Below, one piece after another: positions 1 to 13,339 of a DNA stretch of 64,000 nt. Position 1 is the stretch's first letter. Each line of letters begins with the position of its first letter. The stretch lies in the NCBI GenBank assembly GCA_963978895.1, contig OZ022239.1, forward strand, positions 10,748,274 through 10,812,273, written 5' to 3'. The DNA is from Erpobdella octoculata. Its lineage: Eukaryota; Annelida; Clitellata; Hirudinida; Erpobdellidae. Position numbers and translations under genes: made by a program. The notes below the pieces were generated by a model. That model was not told the origin of the DNA, did not search any database, and saw only the letters and a list, made by a program, of their open reading frames with translations.

Positions 1-119
1 TTGGGTTATTTGGTTTTTAAAGTAGCTTCTACTCAAAAACTGTTAATGCTACAAAAACTGCTACTCAAAAACTGTAAGTCCTACAGATGTGAAAATTAGT
101 ATTTTGAGGTTTTGTGCAG

Positions 120-900
120 GTTGAAAGTAGATGAGTTCAGTTTATCACCGGACGGACGGGCCAAGCCGTTATTTTAGGGTCTTCATACGGCCCTGCCCAA
201 ACCTTAAATCAAGGTGGGACGGGCCGAGATTTTTAACCAAGTATATAGACATTTTAGTGATTTTAGGGTGTTCAGACGGGCCGGGCTAAACCTGAAGTCA
301 AGGTGGGACGGGCCGAAGTTTTTTATCAAGTATATAGAACTTCTCGGCCTGTAAAAACGGGCCGGGCCCATATTAGATGGGCCGTGCCGGGCCGGAATTT
401 CGGTTTTTGAAACGGGCTGGGCCAAGTTGTCGACGGGCCGAGCCGAGACCTAAAAAATTGATCCGTGCAATACACTACTATGTATGCACGATTTAAATTC
501 TCTAATTTCATGCGAGCGAATCCGCTACGGACCGAGGTTTTTCACCAAGTATATAGATATTTTAGTGATTTTAGGGTCTTCAGTTGGGCCGGGCCAAACC
601 TAAAGTCAAGGTGGGACGGCCGAAGTTTTTCATCAAGTATATAGAACTTCTAGGCCTGTAAGAATGGGACGGGCCGAAGTTTTTCATCAAGTATATAGAA
701 CTTCTAGGCCTGTAAGAATGGGCCGGGCCTAATTCAGACGGGCTGTGCCGGGCCAGGATTTTGGGTTTTTAAAACGGGCTGGGCTAAGCTGTCGACGGGC
801 CGAGCCGAGACCTAAAAAATTGATCTCTACTATGGATGCACGGTTCAAACTCTCTAATTTCATGCGAGCGAAGCCGCTACGGGCACTGCTAGTATATATA
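120..900. repeat. GGGCCGGGCC-rich interspersed repeat, internally duplicated
   Basis: A block of imperfect repeats built on GGGCCGGGCC and GACGGGCCGA words. The phrase around ATCAAGTATATAGAACTTC occurs near 325, 632 and 686, and the stretch at 229-480 is echoed at 540-830, so the block looks like a duplicated or nested copy of one element. It ends in a short (TA)n at 891-911. Translated ORFs here are repeat translations with no family resemblance. No transposase, clear terminal repeat or target duplication was identified, so the class is unknown. Confidence 0.6.
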
Positions 901-954
901 TATATATATATAGATAATAGATATACAAGTATTTAGTAGCGCTTTTGCAAATCT

Positions 955-1175
955 GCCGCGTCTAAAACCAATAAAAAAATGTTGAGTCAGGTCGGGTCAG
1001 GTCCTATTCGAGCGAGTCAGGTCCTATTCGAGCGAGTCAGGTCCAAAAACGTGGGTCGGGTCGAGTCGAATCCAAAACACGTGGGTTGTGTCGGGTCGGA
1101 TCACAAAATTTAAATAAAAATGGGTCGGGTTGGATTTATGTTGGGTCGGGTCCTCAAAATTCGTCCCATGGACAA
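955..1175. repeat. GGGTCGGGTC-type repeat
   Basis: Degenerate short repeats of GGGTCGGGTC and GAGCGAGTCAGGTCC. The same word family recurs near 29100-29440, 30445-30490, 44510-44690 and 58800-58940, so it belongs to a dispersed repeat family rather than to a gene. Confidence 0.55.
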
Positions 1176-3260
1176 CTCTGGTACGAGCCGTCCGACGCTT
1201 GCATTTTGTCCTTTACAAAACATAAAATTTATTGCCCCCCCCCCCCAATATTTTTCACAAGTCGGCGATTATGTGTACAGTAGTTTTCAAGTCTTAACGA
1301 TAACTCTTAAAAAGTGCGTGTTTGCATGATTTTGCCATTAGTTCCCCTATGAACAATGACGTCGGGTATACTGTCAGCTCAAAATTAATATTTTCTGACA
1401 ATGTTATTGACTGCTGACTGTAAGCTGCCATGACGAGACTATAGATCTGTTTACTGGCATCAACAGCTCTTTTGTCGTCACCAACAGAACACAGCACAGG
1501 CTGAACAATTTCTCAGTTTTAGCTTTCCATCCAGAGAAAAAAAGGAAGGATAGCAAAAAGAGATGGGCCACTTGGAGCTTAAGAGAGCTTACATTCGTGC
1601 AATGATATAATATCTCAGGCCGTGGTGAATTTTTTTTATTTAATTTTGAACATTTGTCTCCTTTAAACACGAGATGTGTTCAACTTTTGTAAATAGAGCT
1701 ATGCAACTTTTGTTACGCCAATAAGGTCAGCAATTCAATAAATACAATTTTTAAATGGAATATATTTAAATTGGCTGGTTTCTGCAAGCTTTAGATTTTT
1801 AGTTTTCTCAAGTTTTCTGTTTCACTCTGTGCTTCTTTGGCAAGCTGCCTTTTCTAGCAGTTATAAACTTTTGTCGGTCTTTCTCTTAGTGTCAACACCA
1901 GAGTCTGAGTTTTCTCTAAAGTGAGTACTTTTTTGCAGAACAACCCAGTTCTCGAGAGTTGTTAAAAAGCGCTCATTCTGCTAAAAAACAACGCAAAAAA
2001 ACTCTTCGATAGATAACTAGTTATTCAAAATTTAAGTGAAACTGCAAATCTTCTATTTGATCTATCATTTTATGAAAGCTAAAATCATCTACAACAAACT
2101 GTTTTTTGTTGATTTCAAATTTCATACATACATGAGCTATAATACAATTTCTATACCTGAAAATATCAGAAATAAAACAACCATATTTTGTTTCAAAGTG
2201 TAACAAGGTAGACTTAGGCAAACTATGTATGCGTTGCGCATCCAGCCTCAAATTTGGCCCCCACTTTGAAGTCGGCTGGATCCGCCCTTAGTTATTTCTT
2301 GACTTATAAATGTGTTGCAACTCATTTTTCATGTTTACTTATCACTAAAGAATAAAGGGGAAAACATTAAGGATAAACTTTGATCAAATATTTTGGTTAA
2401 GCAGTTTGTAATGTGAATTTAGGTAAAATATCAATTATAATTTTGCTAGATATGTTTGGGGACTCTAAACGGTGCTAAATTAATTTTGTAAAAAGTGTAG
2501 TTCAACAAAACAATAAACATACATAGTATAATGAAAAAAATTAAATGAAACAGGTTTAAAGTCGCTGGACCAAACTCTTCCCATCCCATCCAGCGGGATG
2601 TGAGCTTTACAAACGTCAGCATTAAAATTTTTCAAAATTATTTTTTAATTTGGCTACATCAGTTGTTGCCACTAAAATCAAGATGTGACAGGCACATTAT
2701 TTCCAATTCCAAGGTAACTATGTATAAATGTGGTTTTCATTTCATCCTCTTCAAAGTCATCAGAACATTCTAAAATTGGGTGAATCATAAAATATTACTA
2801 AATTAAAAGACCTATAGCTATCGACTAGCCGTGTCTGTGGTTTTCATCATCTTCAAATTCATCAGAACATCTCAAATTGAATGTGTCTAAAAATATTAGA
2901 AATCTAAAAAATCTATCGATATCGGCTATCGCTACCTCTTAAATGTATCGGCTATGGCCGTTTCGATACAGACAGCCGAAAGTATTTGGAATAGCAATAA
3001 AAATACTAAAAAGTATAGGTGATTGTATTGACGCAACAGAGATTCTGCTATATTAACAACCCTGACCCAGTATATACCCGTACCCAGATTGTAGGTATCT
3101 TTTTAAGATAAACTGTTTGTTTTCTTATATTTATGAAAATAAATTTATATTCAAGTTAAATTAATCAACATTTATAAATTTTACAAACTGTAAATTTTTA
3201 AAACAAGCATTTCGAGTTGTTAAAAACTAGCAGAATCGTCCTCATGCAGGAAATTCTAAA
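1176..3260. other. Intergenic stretch with no recognised gene
   Basis: AT-rich DNA upstream of COX5A. It contains a C run at 1237-1247, and at 2880-2990 degenerate words around TATCGATATCGGCTATCG resembling transposon-end sequence. ORFs in this stretch are short and match no family I recognise. The COX5A promoter should lie in the right-hand end but no core element is obvious. Confidence 0.5.
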
Positions 3261-3323
3261 AGTGAATTGCTGACCTTCGTCGTTTTGGTCTTAGTATAGT
3301 ATAGTGGCGTTCGTTTTGCGGCA

Positions 3324-5108
3324 ATGGCTCTATCCAGTCTATCCCGTGTTCTCAACGTTAAGAACGTTGCTTCTCTATTGAAAACTGCGTCAATCAGGCC
3401 AATTGGTAAATTTTCATTCAATAAACAATTAGAGTTTGCGATCATGATCCTATGGCGGACTTGATACGCGGCTTCCTTAAGTTTATTGTTTGTAGTTTTG
3501 TAATTCAGGATGAAGTAGTATCTCAGAACGTGTTATCGGTAATCCCGTCAGAGATTGACAAAAAATATTTTTTTAAAACGCACAATCAGTGACCCCGGTT
3601 TAGGGCCGGAGTCACTGATTGGGCGTTTTTTTACCAATGCTTTTATTAACTCGTCGGCTCTGTTTCTCTGTCTGTTTCTCTGTCTGTTTCTCTGTCTGTT
3701 TCAAATCTTGCAATCAATTTTTGAGTCACTTCCTGATGGTAGATTTTTTTCAAATTTTGCATACATGCTCAAGATAGAAGACAATGCAATATTCAATTAT
3801 TAGTTTTACAATAAGTCAATTAATTTAGTTAATTTTCTTGAGGATTTTATCGAGGGGTTTCTTGAGGGTTTTCTTGAGGGTTTTCTTGACCACAAAACGC
3901 TAACCGACTGGCAGACTATTTTACCAAGTTAACACGAACCACACTCACTGACCGCGATTCTCAAGCGTGTACGAAATTTTCATGAAAATAGTTGAGATAT
4001 TTAAATTTTATGCTTTTTGATGATATTTTTATTATTATTACCAATGTTTTTATTAACTCGTCGTCTCTGTTTCTCTGTCTGTCTGTTTGTTTCTCTGTCT
4101 GTTTCAAATCTTGCAATCAATTTTTGAGTCACTTCCTGATGATAGATTTTTTCAAATTTTGCATACATGCTTAAAATAGAAGACAATGCAATATTCAATT
4201 ATTAGTTTTACAATAAGTCAATTAATTTAGATAATTTTAATTAATTTCGATATTTCGATATAATTAAGATATTTCGACTTTAACATAAAATAAAAGAGTA
4301 ATATAAGAAAAAATTGATTGCAAAATTTGTGTTTTAATTACATATAAGAGCATTGGTTTTAAAAATTCGTTTTTAATTTACTTGTTAAATATTTTTGTCA
4401 ATACAACCTCTCTGACGGGATTACCCGTGTTATCTACTACTAGTTGCATTGCTTAACGTTTTTATAAGATTTTTGAGGTGGTTATGTTTTCATTTTGTTC
4501 TGGATTGCTAAAGCCACACCGATCTTCAAGCAAGCATTATAATAATTATAGTTTAATTACTTATTTTGCCGACCTTGCCTTGCCTCTCCACTAAACTTTG
4601 ATTGCCCATTCGTAAAGGAGCAGACGCTTTAATAGTTTTTCATTTCAAGGGAATGAGTTATTTTTGCAATAAAACAAAAAAATCACACAAAATAATTGGA
4701 TATTTTCTTAAAAGAAAATCCTTAACAATAATTTGCTAGAAGACTGTCAGAAAGTGGTTTTTCAAATGAGACAGAAATTAGCAGTGCTGCTGGTCACCCC
4801 AACCTGCTCACACGCAAACAATTTTTTACCTTAGGTTTGTGTTTTAGGTCATTGGAAAGGTATTTAATAATAAAAAATATAATTTTTTTTAAAACAAGGC
4901 TTATACACAAATGTACTAAAAACTTTCTGTTTGGAAGATAAAAACGTTGGACGTTATCTATATATATATATATATATTCATTTAAACATGCTCTGTTGAA
5001 ATATACACGCCATTTAGAAGACACGGTTTACAAAACCGTGTCTTCTAAATGGCGTGTATTTTTCAACAGAGCATGTTTAAATGAACATTTAGTGCCGAAA
5101 TACTGTAA

Positions 5109-5200
<92 letters not shown>

Positions 5201-8200
5201 CATTCGCTTAAAGCTTTTATCTTCGGAACAGATAGTAAGGTTCAAAAAATTTTAATACATACACTTAGATATTATTTTTAAGTTTTTAGTAAATTTGTAT
5301 ATAAACAAGGTTTTTTTTTAAATTTATTTTCTATTATTTTTAAGTTTTTAGTGTTTAAATCTTTTTTTTTATTTTTAAAAAATCTAAAATGGATTAATGT
5401 ATTGTCAACGGATATACACCTAAATGCAAATTTTTTTTACAACCATCAGAAGTACCTTATGAATGCTGTGTTGGTTGATTTTTAAGACTACGTAAATTGT
5501 GCTTTTATTCTTTTTTTGTCTCATTTCCTAAAAGTTTGTTGAGTCACTGCATTTGTATAAATTTTCATTTTATGCTTTTTCTATACAGTTGTTACTACTC
5601 GTGCTTCTCATGGCCATACTGAGTCTGATGCAGAATTGGATAAACGCTATGAAGATTATTTCAACGACCCTAATATTGATGGCTGGGGACTCAGACAAGG
5701 AATCAATGATCTTCAAGGTTATGACTTGGTTCCTGAGCCAAAGATCATTATTGCAGCCATGAAAGCCTGCCGAAGAGTAAATGATTATGCTCTGGCTGTC
5801 AGATACTTGGAAGCTATTAAGGTTTATAAATATGCTCTGATTCATTTTTTATTGGTTATCATCATTAGGCTCTCTATTTTAAACAAACAACAAAGCAAGT
5901 TAATATAAGCGGTGTAAAAATAATTATCCTCAATTAATTAAATTAGAAGACTGTAAGTTTTCTAGGACATTATATCTATGGATATTTCTTAAAGTAAAAC
6001 CAGATCTACCATAATCAAACGATGTGTTTTATAAGAGGTGGCTGAAAAGAATTTTTTAAATATGTATCTCAAAACTTTATTCAGAACCTCATAAGTGGAA
6101 AAATAATTGTGTAAGAGCTTGATACAGGGTAAATTTTTAACCATAATTCAGCTTAAATGAGTTAAGACACATTCTCACAAACAGGCTTTCTTTTAGAGGC
6201 ATTGCCACTCACCTTTATGAATACATTATTCACTGGTTTATTCAAACTTGTTATTTAGATGATTGAGTGATTTATTTAAGTGTTTATTTTATATATCTGC
6301 ACTAATTGTCTTTTATCCCATTATGAAGATCCATTGAAAAATAGCAAGCTTCTGCGTCCCGTTATTTTTTTGGAACGATACGATACGATTTCTGAAATTT
6401 GCCTCGAATTAAACGATACGATACGAGACGCTTCGACCAATAACGATACGATACGATTTCGGGATCTCGACTGAAGCGGAAATTTTGCCTAGAGATAACA
6501 TAGAATGATGAACTATACGTGACAGACAATATTAATAACTACATTAAAGAAATTCATTGAAAAAAAATATATAAATATTAAAAAATTTCAAAATTTATAA
6601 AAATTTACCAAATTTAATTTTTTTTTACAACTTGAAATAAGTTTCATTTGTTTAGTTTCGGTACATCTATTTGTCTAAATTTAGACTCTAAATAAAATGC
6701 TACCGCCGATAGAAAGTATTTATTTACTTTATTTAGTGACGCGGCATGATAATGATGACAAACACGAGAAAGTGCCTCTATGCAAGAATTAAAAAAGTGA
6801 AAAAACCCAGCGTGTTTATTTATAGGCGATGGCGAATGCGGTTAGCAATAGCAAGAAAGAAGCTGAGAAAGTTTCGAATTCCAGCTGCAGACGATACGGG
6901 CACTGTCGTGCACACTACAGGTGGCACACACATACTCACACACAACCAAGAATATCATCGAGATTATAAAGATATATCTTAGATGAGCTACTATTACGGT
7001 CAATTACGGATATCGAAACACTAAAATAATCATTCCAATTCTATGTAACAAATTTGAAAAAATAAGTTTATCAAACAGACTAAACCAAAACATAAACATA
7101 GAATGATCATTACTATTACATTACTCATTATTCTCATTAATAATAATAGTCATCGATGTCAGCGAGTACGATTGCCTTGTAGGGCTTGTAATATCAGTAG
7201 TATGCAGAGCTCGACTAGCAGCCTAAGAGGAGCGTGGCTTTTTTGCTGCCGGTTCCCAGACTAAAAATAGTAAATAAAGGGGCTACAGGCTGTCTGGAAA
7301 ACCGAATTTAAAGTGGGGATGATAATAGTTATAAACTTCTGTCAATAGGTAGATTAATTAATCAATGTTGATGAATCAATTGCAAATATTCACAGTTGTG
7401 ACAATCGTTAATTAAATATGTATGACTTTCGTTATTCATTGGAAAATATTTTAAAAAAATCCCGATATTTTTCGAGATTTTAATCGAGAATGAAATTTTA
7501 AGTATCGCCAATTAATATCGATACGAGACTTCTTCCGCAGGCTGTATCGTTTCAATGGTGATACGGGAATCCCGTATCGTTTTGAAATCTCGATTGAATT
7601 CGAGATAACGATATCGGGACGCAGATGCTTAAAAAATAGTGTTAAATCTTAGTAAGTTTTCTTTTTAAACATTTGGAGTATTTCTGTGTTAAATACCGGT
7701 TATTCAAATAACTCATAAATTTACTTTATGTAATATTTAAATGAAGCTAAGAAAACATGCACGTTTACAAAGTGACAAACTGGCTATTGTAAAGTGTACA
7801 CTTAAGTGTGGGAAAATAAACTATAAATAAATGATTGTTATGATGATGATTGGAATTGAAAAGCTATTTTCTATGAGTATGAAATTGATTGGTTAGTTGG
7901 CGTGTGTTGATTAGAGACTTGAAGTAATTGTTGTTTAAAATAAGCTTTATTCTTTGGCTGGAACCACTCCATGCTTTTAACAATTTGTTTCAGATAGAAA
8001 TTTTCAACATAGTAATTGAGTTTATTATTGTTTATTGCAATTTTACTTAATTATTAAGTTTTATATTGTTTTATGTAGATTATTTTTATTCAATTTTTTA
8101 TGAACTAGGACAAGTGTGGACCTCGACTGAAACAGATTTGGCCATTCCTTCTGAAAGAAGTTGGACCTACCTTAAAGGAACTTGGAATTCTGACGCCTGA

Positions 8201-8255
8201 AGAAATGGGATACGATAAGCCGGAACTTGCTTATCGAGATACTTATGATATGTAG
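3324..8255 (+). CDS. COX5A: Cytochrome c oxidase subunit 5A, mitochondrial (3 coding exons)
   Basis: Nuclear-encoded subunit Va of respiratory complex IV, on the matrix side of the inner mitochondrial membrane. Coding exons: 3324-3405, 5589-5821, 8109-8255. Phases fit exactly (82 nt, then 233 nt, then 147 nt including the stop) and give 153 residues; human COX5A is about 150. Exon 1 encodes an amphipathic targeting presequence starting [15 protein letters not shown], rich in Ser, Leu, Arg and Lys and free of acidic residues. The mature protein should begin at Ser34 (SHGHTESD, like SHGSQETD in vertebrates). Diagnostic stretches are [26 protein letters not shown] and GILTPEEMG. The C-terminus runs about ten residues past the human end ([11 protein letters not shown]). 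Introns are GT-AG; both carry transposons. The ATG is the first in the exon and the only one giving a presequence. First-exon assignment rests on phase and presequence character. Confidence 0.93.
3538..4426. mobile_element. Non-autonomous DNA transposon, 8-bp TSD, in COX5A intron 1
   Basis: Terminal inverted repeats GGTAATCCCGTCAGAG (left) and GGGTAATCCCGTCAGAG (reverse complement of the right end) are flanked by a perfect 8-bp target duplication GTGTTATC at 3530-3537 and 4427-4434. Inside, a ~170 bp module (TTATTAACTCGTCG..., CTGTTTCTCTGT repeats, GCATACATGCT) occurs twice, at about 3630-3800 and 4040-4200. No transposase ORF is present. An 8-bp duplication fits the hAT or P superfamilies. 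A diverged relative of the internal module lies at 43980-44220 inside another hAT element. Confidence 0.85.
4978..5084. repeat. Long inverted repeat (hairpin) between (TA)n tracts
   Basis: About 52-bp arms around position 5031 with a loop of only a few bases and one visible mismatch; arm words include TTTAAACATGCTCTGTTGAA and CACGCCATTTAGAAGACACG. (TA)n lies directly to the left (4960-4976) and close to the right (5113-5196). It lies in COX5A intron 1. It could be a fold-back element or a palindrome created by local inverted duplication. Confidence 0.9.
5113..5196. repeat. (TA)n microsatellite
   Basis: Uninterrupted TA dinucleotide run in COX5A intron 1. ORFs made only of alternating Tyr and Ile across it are artefacts. 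Confidence 0.97.
6345..7631. mobile_element. hAT-type non-autonomous transposon in COX5A intron 2
   Basis: Ends CAAGCTTCTGCGTCCCG (left) and TAAGCATCTGCGTCCCG (reverse complement of right) form a 17-bp TIR with two mismatches, flanked by a perfect 8-bp duplication AAAAATAG at 6337-6344 and 7632-7639. Subterminal regions on both sides carry repeats of ACGATACGAT. Near 7200 there is a copy of a dispersed motif (GCAGCCTAAGAGG) also seen at 13460 and, inverted, at 14980. No transposase is recognisable, so this is a 1.29-kb MITE-like or internally replaced copy. Confidence 0.82.
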
Positions 8256-8375
8256 GCAGCTTGGATGTGTTTTGTAATTTTCAATAATTGAGTTAATTTA
8301 TTTCTTACTAGGTTTTGGTCGGTGGTATCGGGCTTTTCAAAAATTTAGCCATATAATTATATATATATGTATATA

Positions 8376-8849
8376 CTAGCCGGGTGCCCAGCGTTGCCCG
8401 GGCTTTTTAGAGGTTTTTTATCGTTTTTCTCTCACACTGCCTTTTCCTTTCCAGCTTGCTCTCACGCTCCCGGTCGCTTTCCCACTTTTCGACCACCAAG
8501 AGCTCTAAAACTTTCAGGAAAGCTTTATTCTGGATGACAATACATTAATTTAATGTTTCCGACATGAATTAGGCCTTAGATCAATTAAAATTAATCAGAC
8601 AGTTCAAGATTCTGTTTTATAGGAAACAGATATATATATTTATATATATATACGCATTTCTATCTGTTGCATTTTCCTATGAAAAGGACATAATTGCACC
8701 TCTTTGTTTTTCCATTATTTTTTAATTTAAAAAAAATATTCTAAATAGCCTACAACCTATCCTCAGACCTACCAAATGTACAAAAAAAATTCATAAAAAT
8801 CGGTTCAGCTGTTTCGGAAGAGTTTGAAGTCAAACATTATGATACGAGA
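8376..8849 (-). mobile_element. Non-autonomous Helitron, - strand orientation
   Basis: Read on the - strand the element starts TCTCGTATCATAATG (8849) after an A and ends at 8376 with a hairpin (CCCGGGCAACGCTGGG) followed after a short spacer by CTAG, then a T outside. TC at the 5' end, a terminal hairpin, CTAG at the 3' end and insertion between A and T are the Helitron hallmarks. The 5' region contains the phrase CAGCTGAACCGATTTTTATG, a type of sequence common near the 5' ends of animal Helitrons. No Rep/helicase is encoded. It lies just 3' of the COX5A stop codon. Confidence 0.8.
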
Positions 8850-8851
8850 TT

Positions 8852-8960
<109 letters not shown>

Positions 8961-9398
8961 AGAATTTCATGGTACATGTCTGTAAGTGAGCTCATACACA
9001 GCATGCCAGAGAGTCTGTACATAAGCACTAACAGTCTGTACGCAAGCATTTAGCCTAATAAAATTTGTAGTATACTTGGAAAGTTAGGAAAAGAGCATTT
9101 ATATTTTAAGTGGCATGCCCACGCAAAAATTGCTTACACATAAAACAGGTCTGTATGCAGTAGTGGAATGCTGATCACATGAAACTATGGCTTCACTGTT
9201 TCACAAATATGTTTTGACTTGGCAAAATTTTAATTAATGTGAGGGATTTTAGAGTTTATAAAAAGAATTGCTTCAATTTTTTTCAATTCAACTATTTAAA
9301 CTAAGATTGCCTTATATGGTAACTGTGACTTGTAGTTTTATAGAATGTGTTTTGATGTGATGCTGATATGTGATTTGAAATCATTTACTTTATTTTCA

Positions 9399-9545
9399 GG
9401 TAAGATGACGAAAAAAGTGTAAACGTTCCAGATATGTCAGACTCTTTGAAGCACCACAATAATTTGATCTCTGCCTTAATTTGTAATAAGTTGTCATAAA
9501 CATAAAAGTTATTCGGTTTTGTGCTTTGGTTATATGCACTGTTTA
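9399..9545 (+). other. Possible COX5A 3' UTR exon
   Basis: A good acceptor (TTTATTTTCAG) precedes 9399. The COX5A end reads GATATGTAGGC; if GTAGGC at 8252 acts as donor and joins GTAAGATG here, the product still ends Asp-Met-stop because TAG becomes TAA. The segment has no other coding sense. Transcript data would be needed; the UTR-intron reading is inference. Confidence 0.3.
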
Positions 9546-11224
9546 CCACATTTGCTGTGGTTTTATAGTTCTGGCTTGTTTAATATCTATCTGGTGACTA
9601 ATCGATGAGAGTTTACTTTCGAAATGATAAATTTTATCAATAGTTGAAGAACTACCTAAACTTTTGTTTTCTTATCTGAGGTTGAGAAGGTTTAGTGTTT
9701 TTTAGCTCATAGAATTATAAAAATTGGCTTCTTGCATTATGATGCATATGTTTGAGATTGCATTTGTAGGTAGAACGTTTTTGTCTTATTTTAGTTCATT
9801 GATAAATATTAAAGCCATTCTATGAGATGCTTTACCAATGATAAGTTTGAAAGCTCAGTAGCAATATAACCATGCTCTATAATCTGCAAAATGTGAGGAC
9901 TTTTTTACATTTTTATTTGTCATCTTGGTGGAAAAGAACTATTGAAACATTGATAATTCCCATTTGGCATTGGTTGCATTTATCTACTGAAATTGTCCCC
10001 TTTATCAATATTTGTTTTATAAATTTCTAGCTAATTGGATATCAATAATTTATTTTTTAGGTGAGTACAGCTACCTCTAATCCTGCTATATAAAGTAAAG
10101 TGTAGAGTTATCACAGGCATGGCAATTTTTAAAGATCTTGCAGTCAGTTCTAGATCAAATTCAAATGCACTCATTCCATTTTGCTCTTAATTTTAGCCTT
10201 CTTTGTATGATTCCACCATTAGTGATGGATCAGTGGAGTATGTAAAGTATCCATCCCCACCAAGATTTTCCCAAAAATATTATTGATATAGTTTTAAAAA
10301 AAAACAAACGTCAAATTGTCAAGTTTCGGCATTCTAAAACATTGCCGAGCAACAAGTTCTTTGAAGTTGTAGCAACTGGAAAGAAATAGTAAAAATGAGG
10401 AAGCGAATTTGCTTATCGCACAGACTTTTCTTGCAAATTGTTTTCAATGTCCCCAACATCGGCACTAAAAATTTTAATAATAATTACGTGTTTAATTAAA
10501 CTAGTTTCAGTCACCGTTTTTGAAACTTACTTGGCTTAGACAAGTGCTTACAATTGTCAAATAAATTCTAAAACAATTCTAGATAGCCATTTGAAAGATT
10601 GGCAATATCATAACAATATAAATGATTCACAAATTTAAGTAGTCTATGTCAGAGGAAGCCAGGGTAATTTGACCACAGAAAGAAATTCTAGAAAATAATG
10701 GAGCACAAGGAATGTGTGTGAGAGCATTCGCTTATCACATCCATGCTGCAGGAAGAAATTAAACAACATTTGGCATGCAGGTAGACTTCATTGATGAGAA
10801 AATTTTGAAAAAAAAATCCGTTTCACGTTTCATTGACAAAAAACCCGGGTAATAACCCTGTCAGTAAGCTATATAATGGCGGAAAAACTTTGCCCCCACA
10901 TCCTGGAAAATGTTTAATTTACGTCATGATAAAAATAGCTGATGACCGGGAGAAAGAAGCTGTAGCTACTTTTCCAAAAATTACATAATTTCTTTAATAA
11001 ACGTGTTATTCATAGATGGCAAACGTAATTTAAAGTCTGAAATTAATAATCATAAGATTGAAATTATAAAATTCCAATAAGTAATATATTTATTATTTTA
11101 AAAATTCCATTATCAATGTACAGTTTCTATAAAATTTAAGAAGATGATATGAAGGATTCACCGCAAGGTGCCAATCAGTGAATGGCCATGAGCATTTAAA
11201 TTGTTTTAGACACACCGACAGGCT
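9546..11224. other. Intergenic, no gene recognised
   Basis: AT-rich sequence with no ORF of interest. Near 10930-10970 there is a degenerate copy of a motif (AGCTGATGACCGGGAG...GTAGCTACTTTT) that recurs at 44950, 46785 and 46865, so at least part is transposon debris. Confidence 0.5.
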
Positions 11225-11312
11225 CTCAGGGAGGCACAGCCGCATTTTCGCCTATGTCCGACGGTATAAGAGAGGGAGACAAATACTATCATCTGATTGG
11301 ATAGTTTTAAAT
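11225..11312. repeat. Dispersed repeat containing GTCCGACGGTATAAGAGAGG
   Basis: This ~85-bp segment is repeated in inverted orientation at 13340-13425 (matching words GCCGCATTTTCGCC, CCGACGGTATAAGA, TGATTGGATA). A short palindrome around the ATATCTATGG word follows at 11310-11345. No known family recognised. Confidence 0.7.
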
Positions 11313-11486
11313 ATCTATGGTCACATACAACCATAGATATCTATCCATATTTGCATACATAATGCTCTTGAAGCTTGCTAATATTTTCGTTTGAATTTTT
11401 TTTTATTTTGGTCAAATTAACTTTTACACTTTTATTTAGAAACAACTATACATAATTTTGTGATTAATAATAATTTTTATTTAAAA

Positions 11487-12443
<957 letters not shown>

Positions 12444-12473
12444 TTAACATGATTGTAGTATCTATGGACTGTA

Positions 12474-12656
12474 TTTTTTTTTTTTTTTTTTTTTATAATA
12501 GTTTATAGTCCTTTACACCATGTGTTTTAAGACTGAAATGGCTGTATGTATGAAGCTACTAAGTACTTCCTGTCGTAGATCATATTTGATCTTTTCAACT
12601 GTCCCTCCTCCTTTATCCAGGCTTGGGACTGGCTCGCAATTAGCAAGGCGGAGTTG
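12474..12656 (-). mobile_element. Short poly(A) retroelement (SINE-like) with 14-bp TSD
   Basis: On the - strand the element starts CAACTCCGCCTTGC and ends in poly(A) (T run at 12474-12493 on +). It is bracketed by a perfect 14-bp target duplication ATCTATGGACTGTA at 12460-12473 and 12657-12670, the signature of target-primed reverse transcription. A second copy at 48341-48516 starts at the same base, so the short length looks native and not a random 5' truncation. No tRNA-like promoter boxes were seen. It could be a SINE or a family of LINE 3' ends. Confidence 0.85.
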
Positions 12657-12670
12657 ATCTATGGACTGTA

Positions 12671-13339
12671 GGCCATAAGTCATTTACAGCTGAAAATTGT
12701 TGTTTTATACTATTTTAATACTATTGTTTTAATACTATTTGAATGCTATTGTTTTAATACTTTTTTAATACTATTTTTTAATACTATTTTTATTGATACT
12801 TATAATAGTTCTTACAATCATTCTAATATTTGTATGTGGCTTCTATATTGAGCCATTTAGACAAAAAAGGCCATACACATTTTTGTATCTACTTTGATAT
12901 AGCCTGTCTCCACAATTTCTTGTCTCACAATTGTCTGCCATATACACCAAATAAAAGTTTGCTGAACAGAAGCCTTTTGCATTATTAATTTACTAAAAAA
13001 TCAAATTCCATTTGGTAAACTTTTGTCAAAAGTTATTAATTGTCAGTCAATTAATAATTAAAATAGTTTATTTGTGTTTCAGTTTATTGACTAGGCTTGG
13101 CTTATATGATTGGAAAAGCTTCATTCCTAATATTGGTGATCTCTGATTGACAGAATGACAAGTTGAATTTTCTAGGCTATTTAACTATTTAGTTACATAT
13201 ATGAGTGTCGAATAACTTAGTCGGAAATTTTGTCAATCTTTATCCACCGGAAAAACCCATAACGGCCAACGACTATAAAATAAATAACATCGGAAAACAG
13301 AGCGCGTCTATATATTTGCATAATTTATGTGACTTTTAA
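12671..13339. other. Intergenic, no gene recognised
   Basis: AT-rich, with several imperfect repeats of TACTATTTTAATACTATTG at 12705-12790. Nothing coding recognised. Confidence 0.45.

Noticed and set aside
3242..3445. 67-residue - strand ORF across COX5A exon 1
   Set aside because: The opposite strand encodes a mitochondrial presequence whose phase joins exactly to COX5A exon 2.
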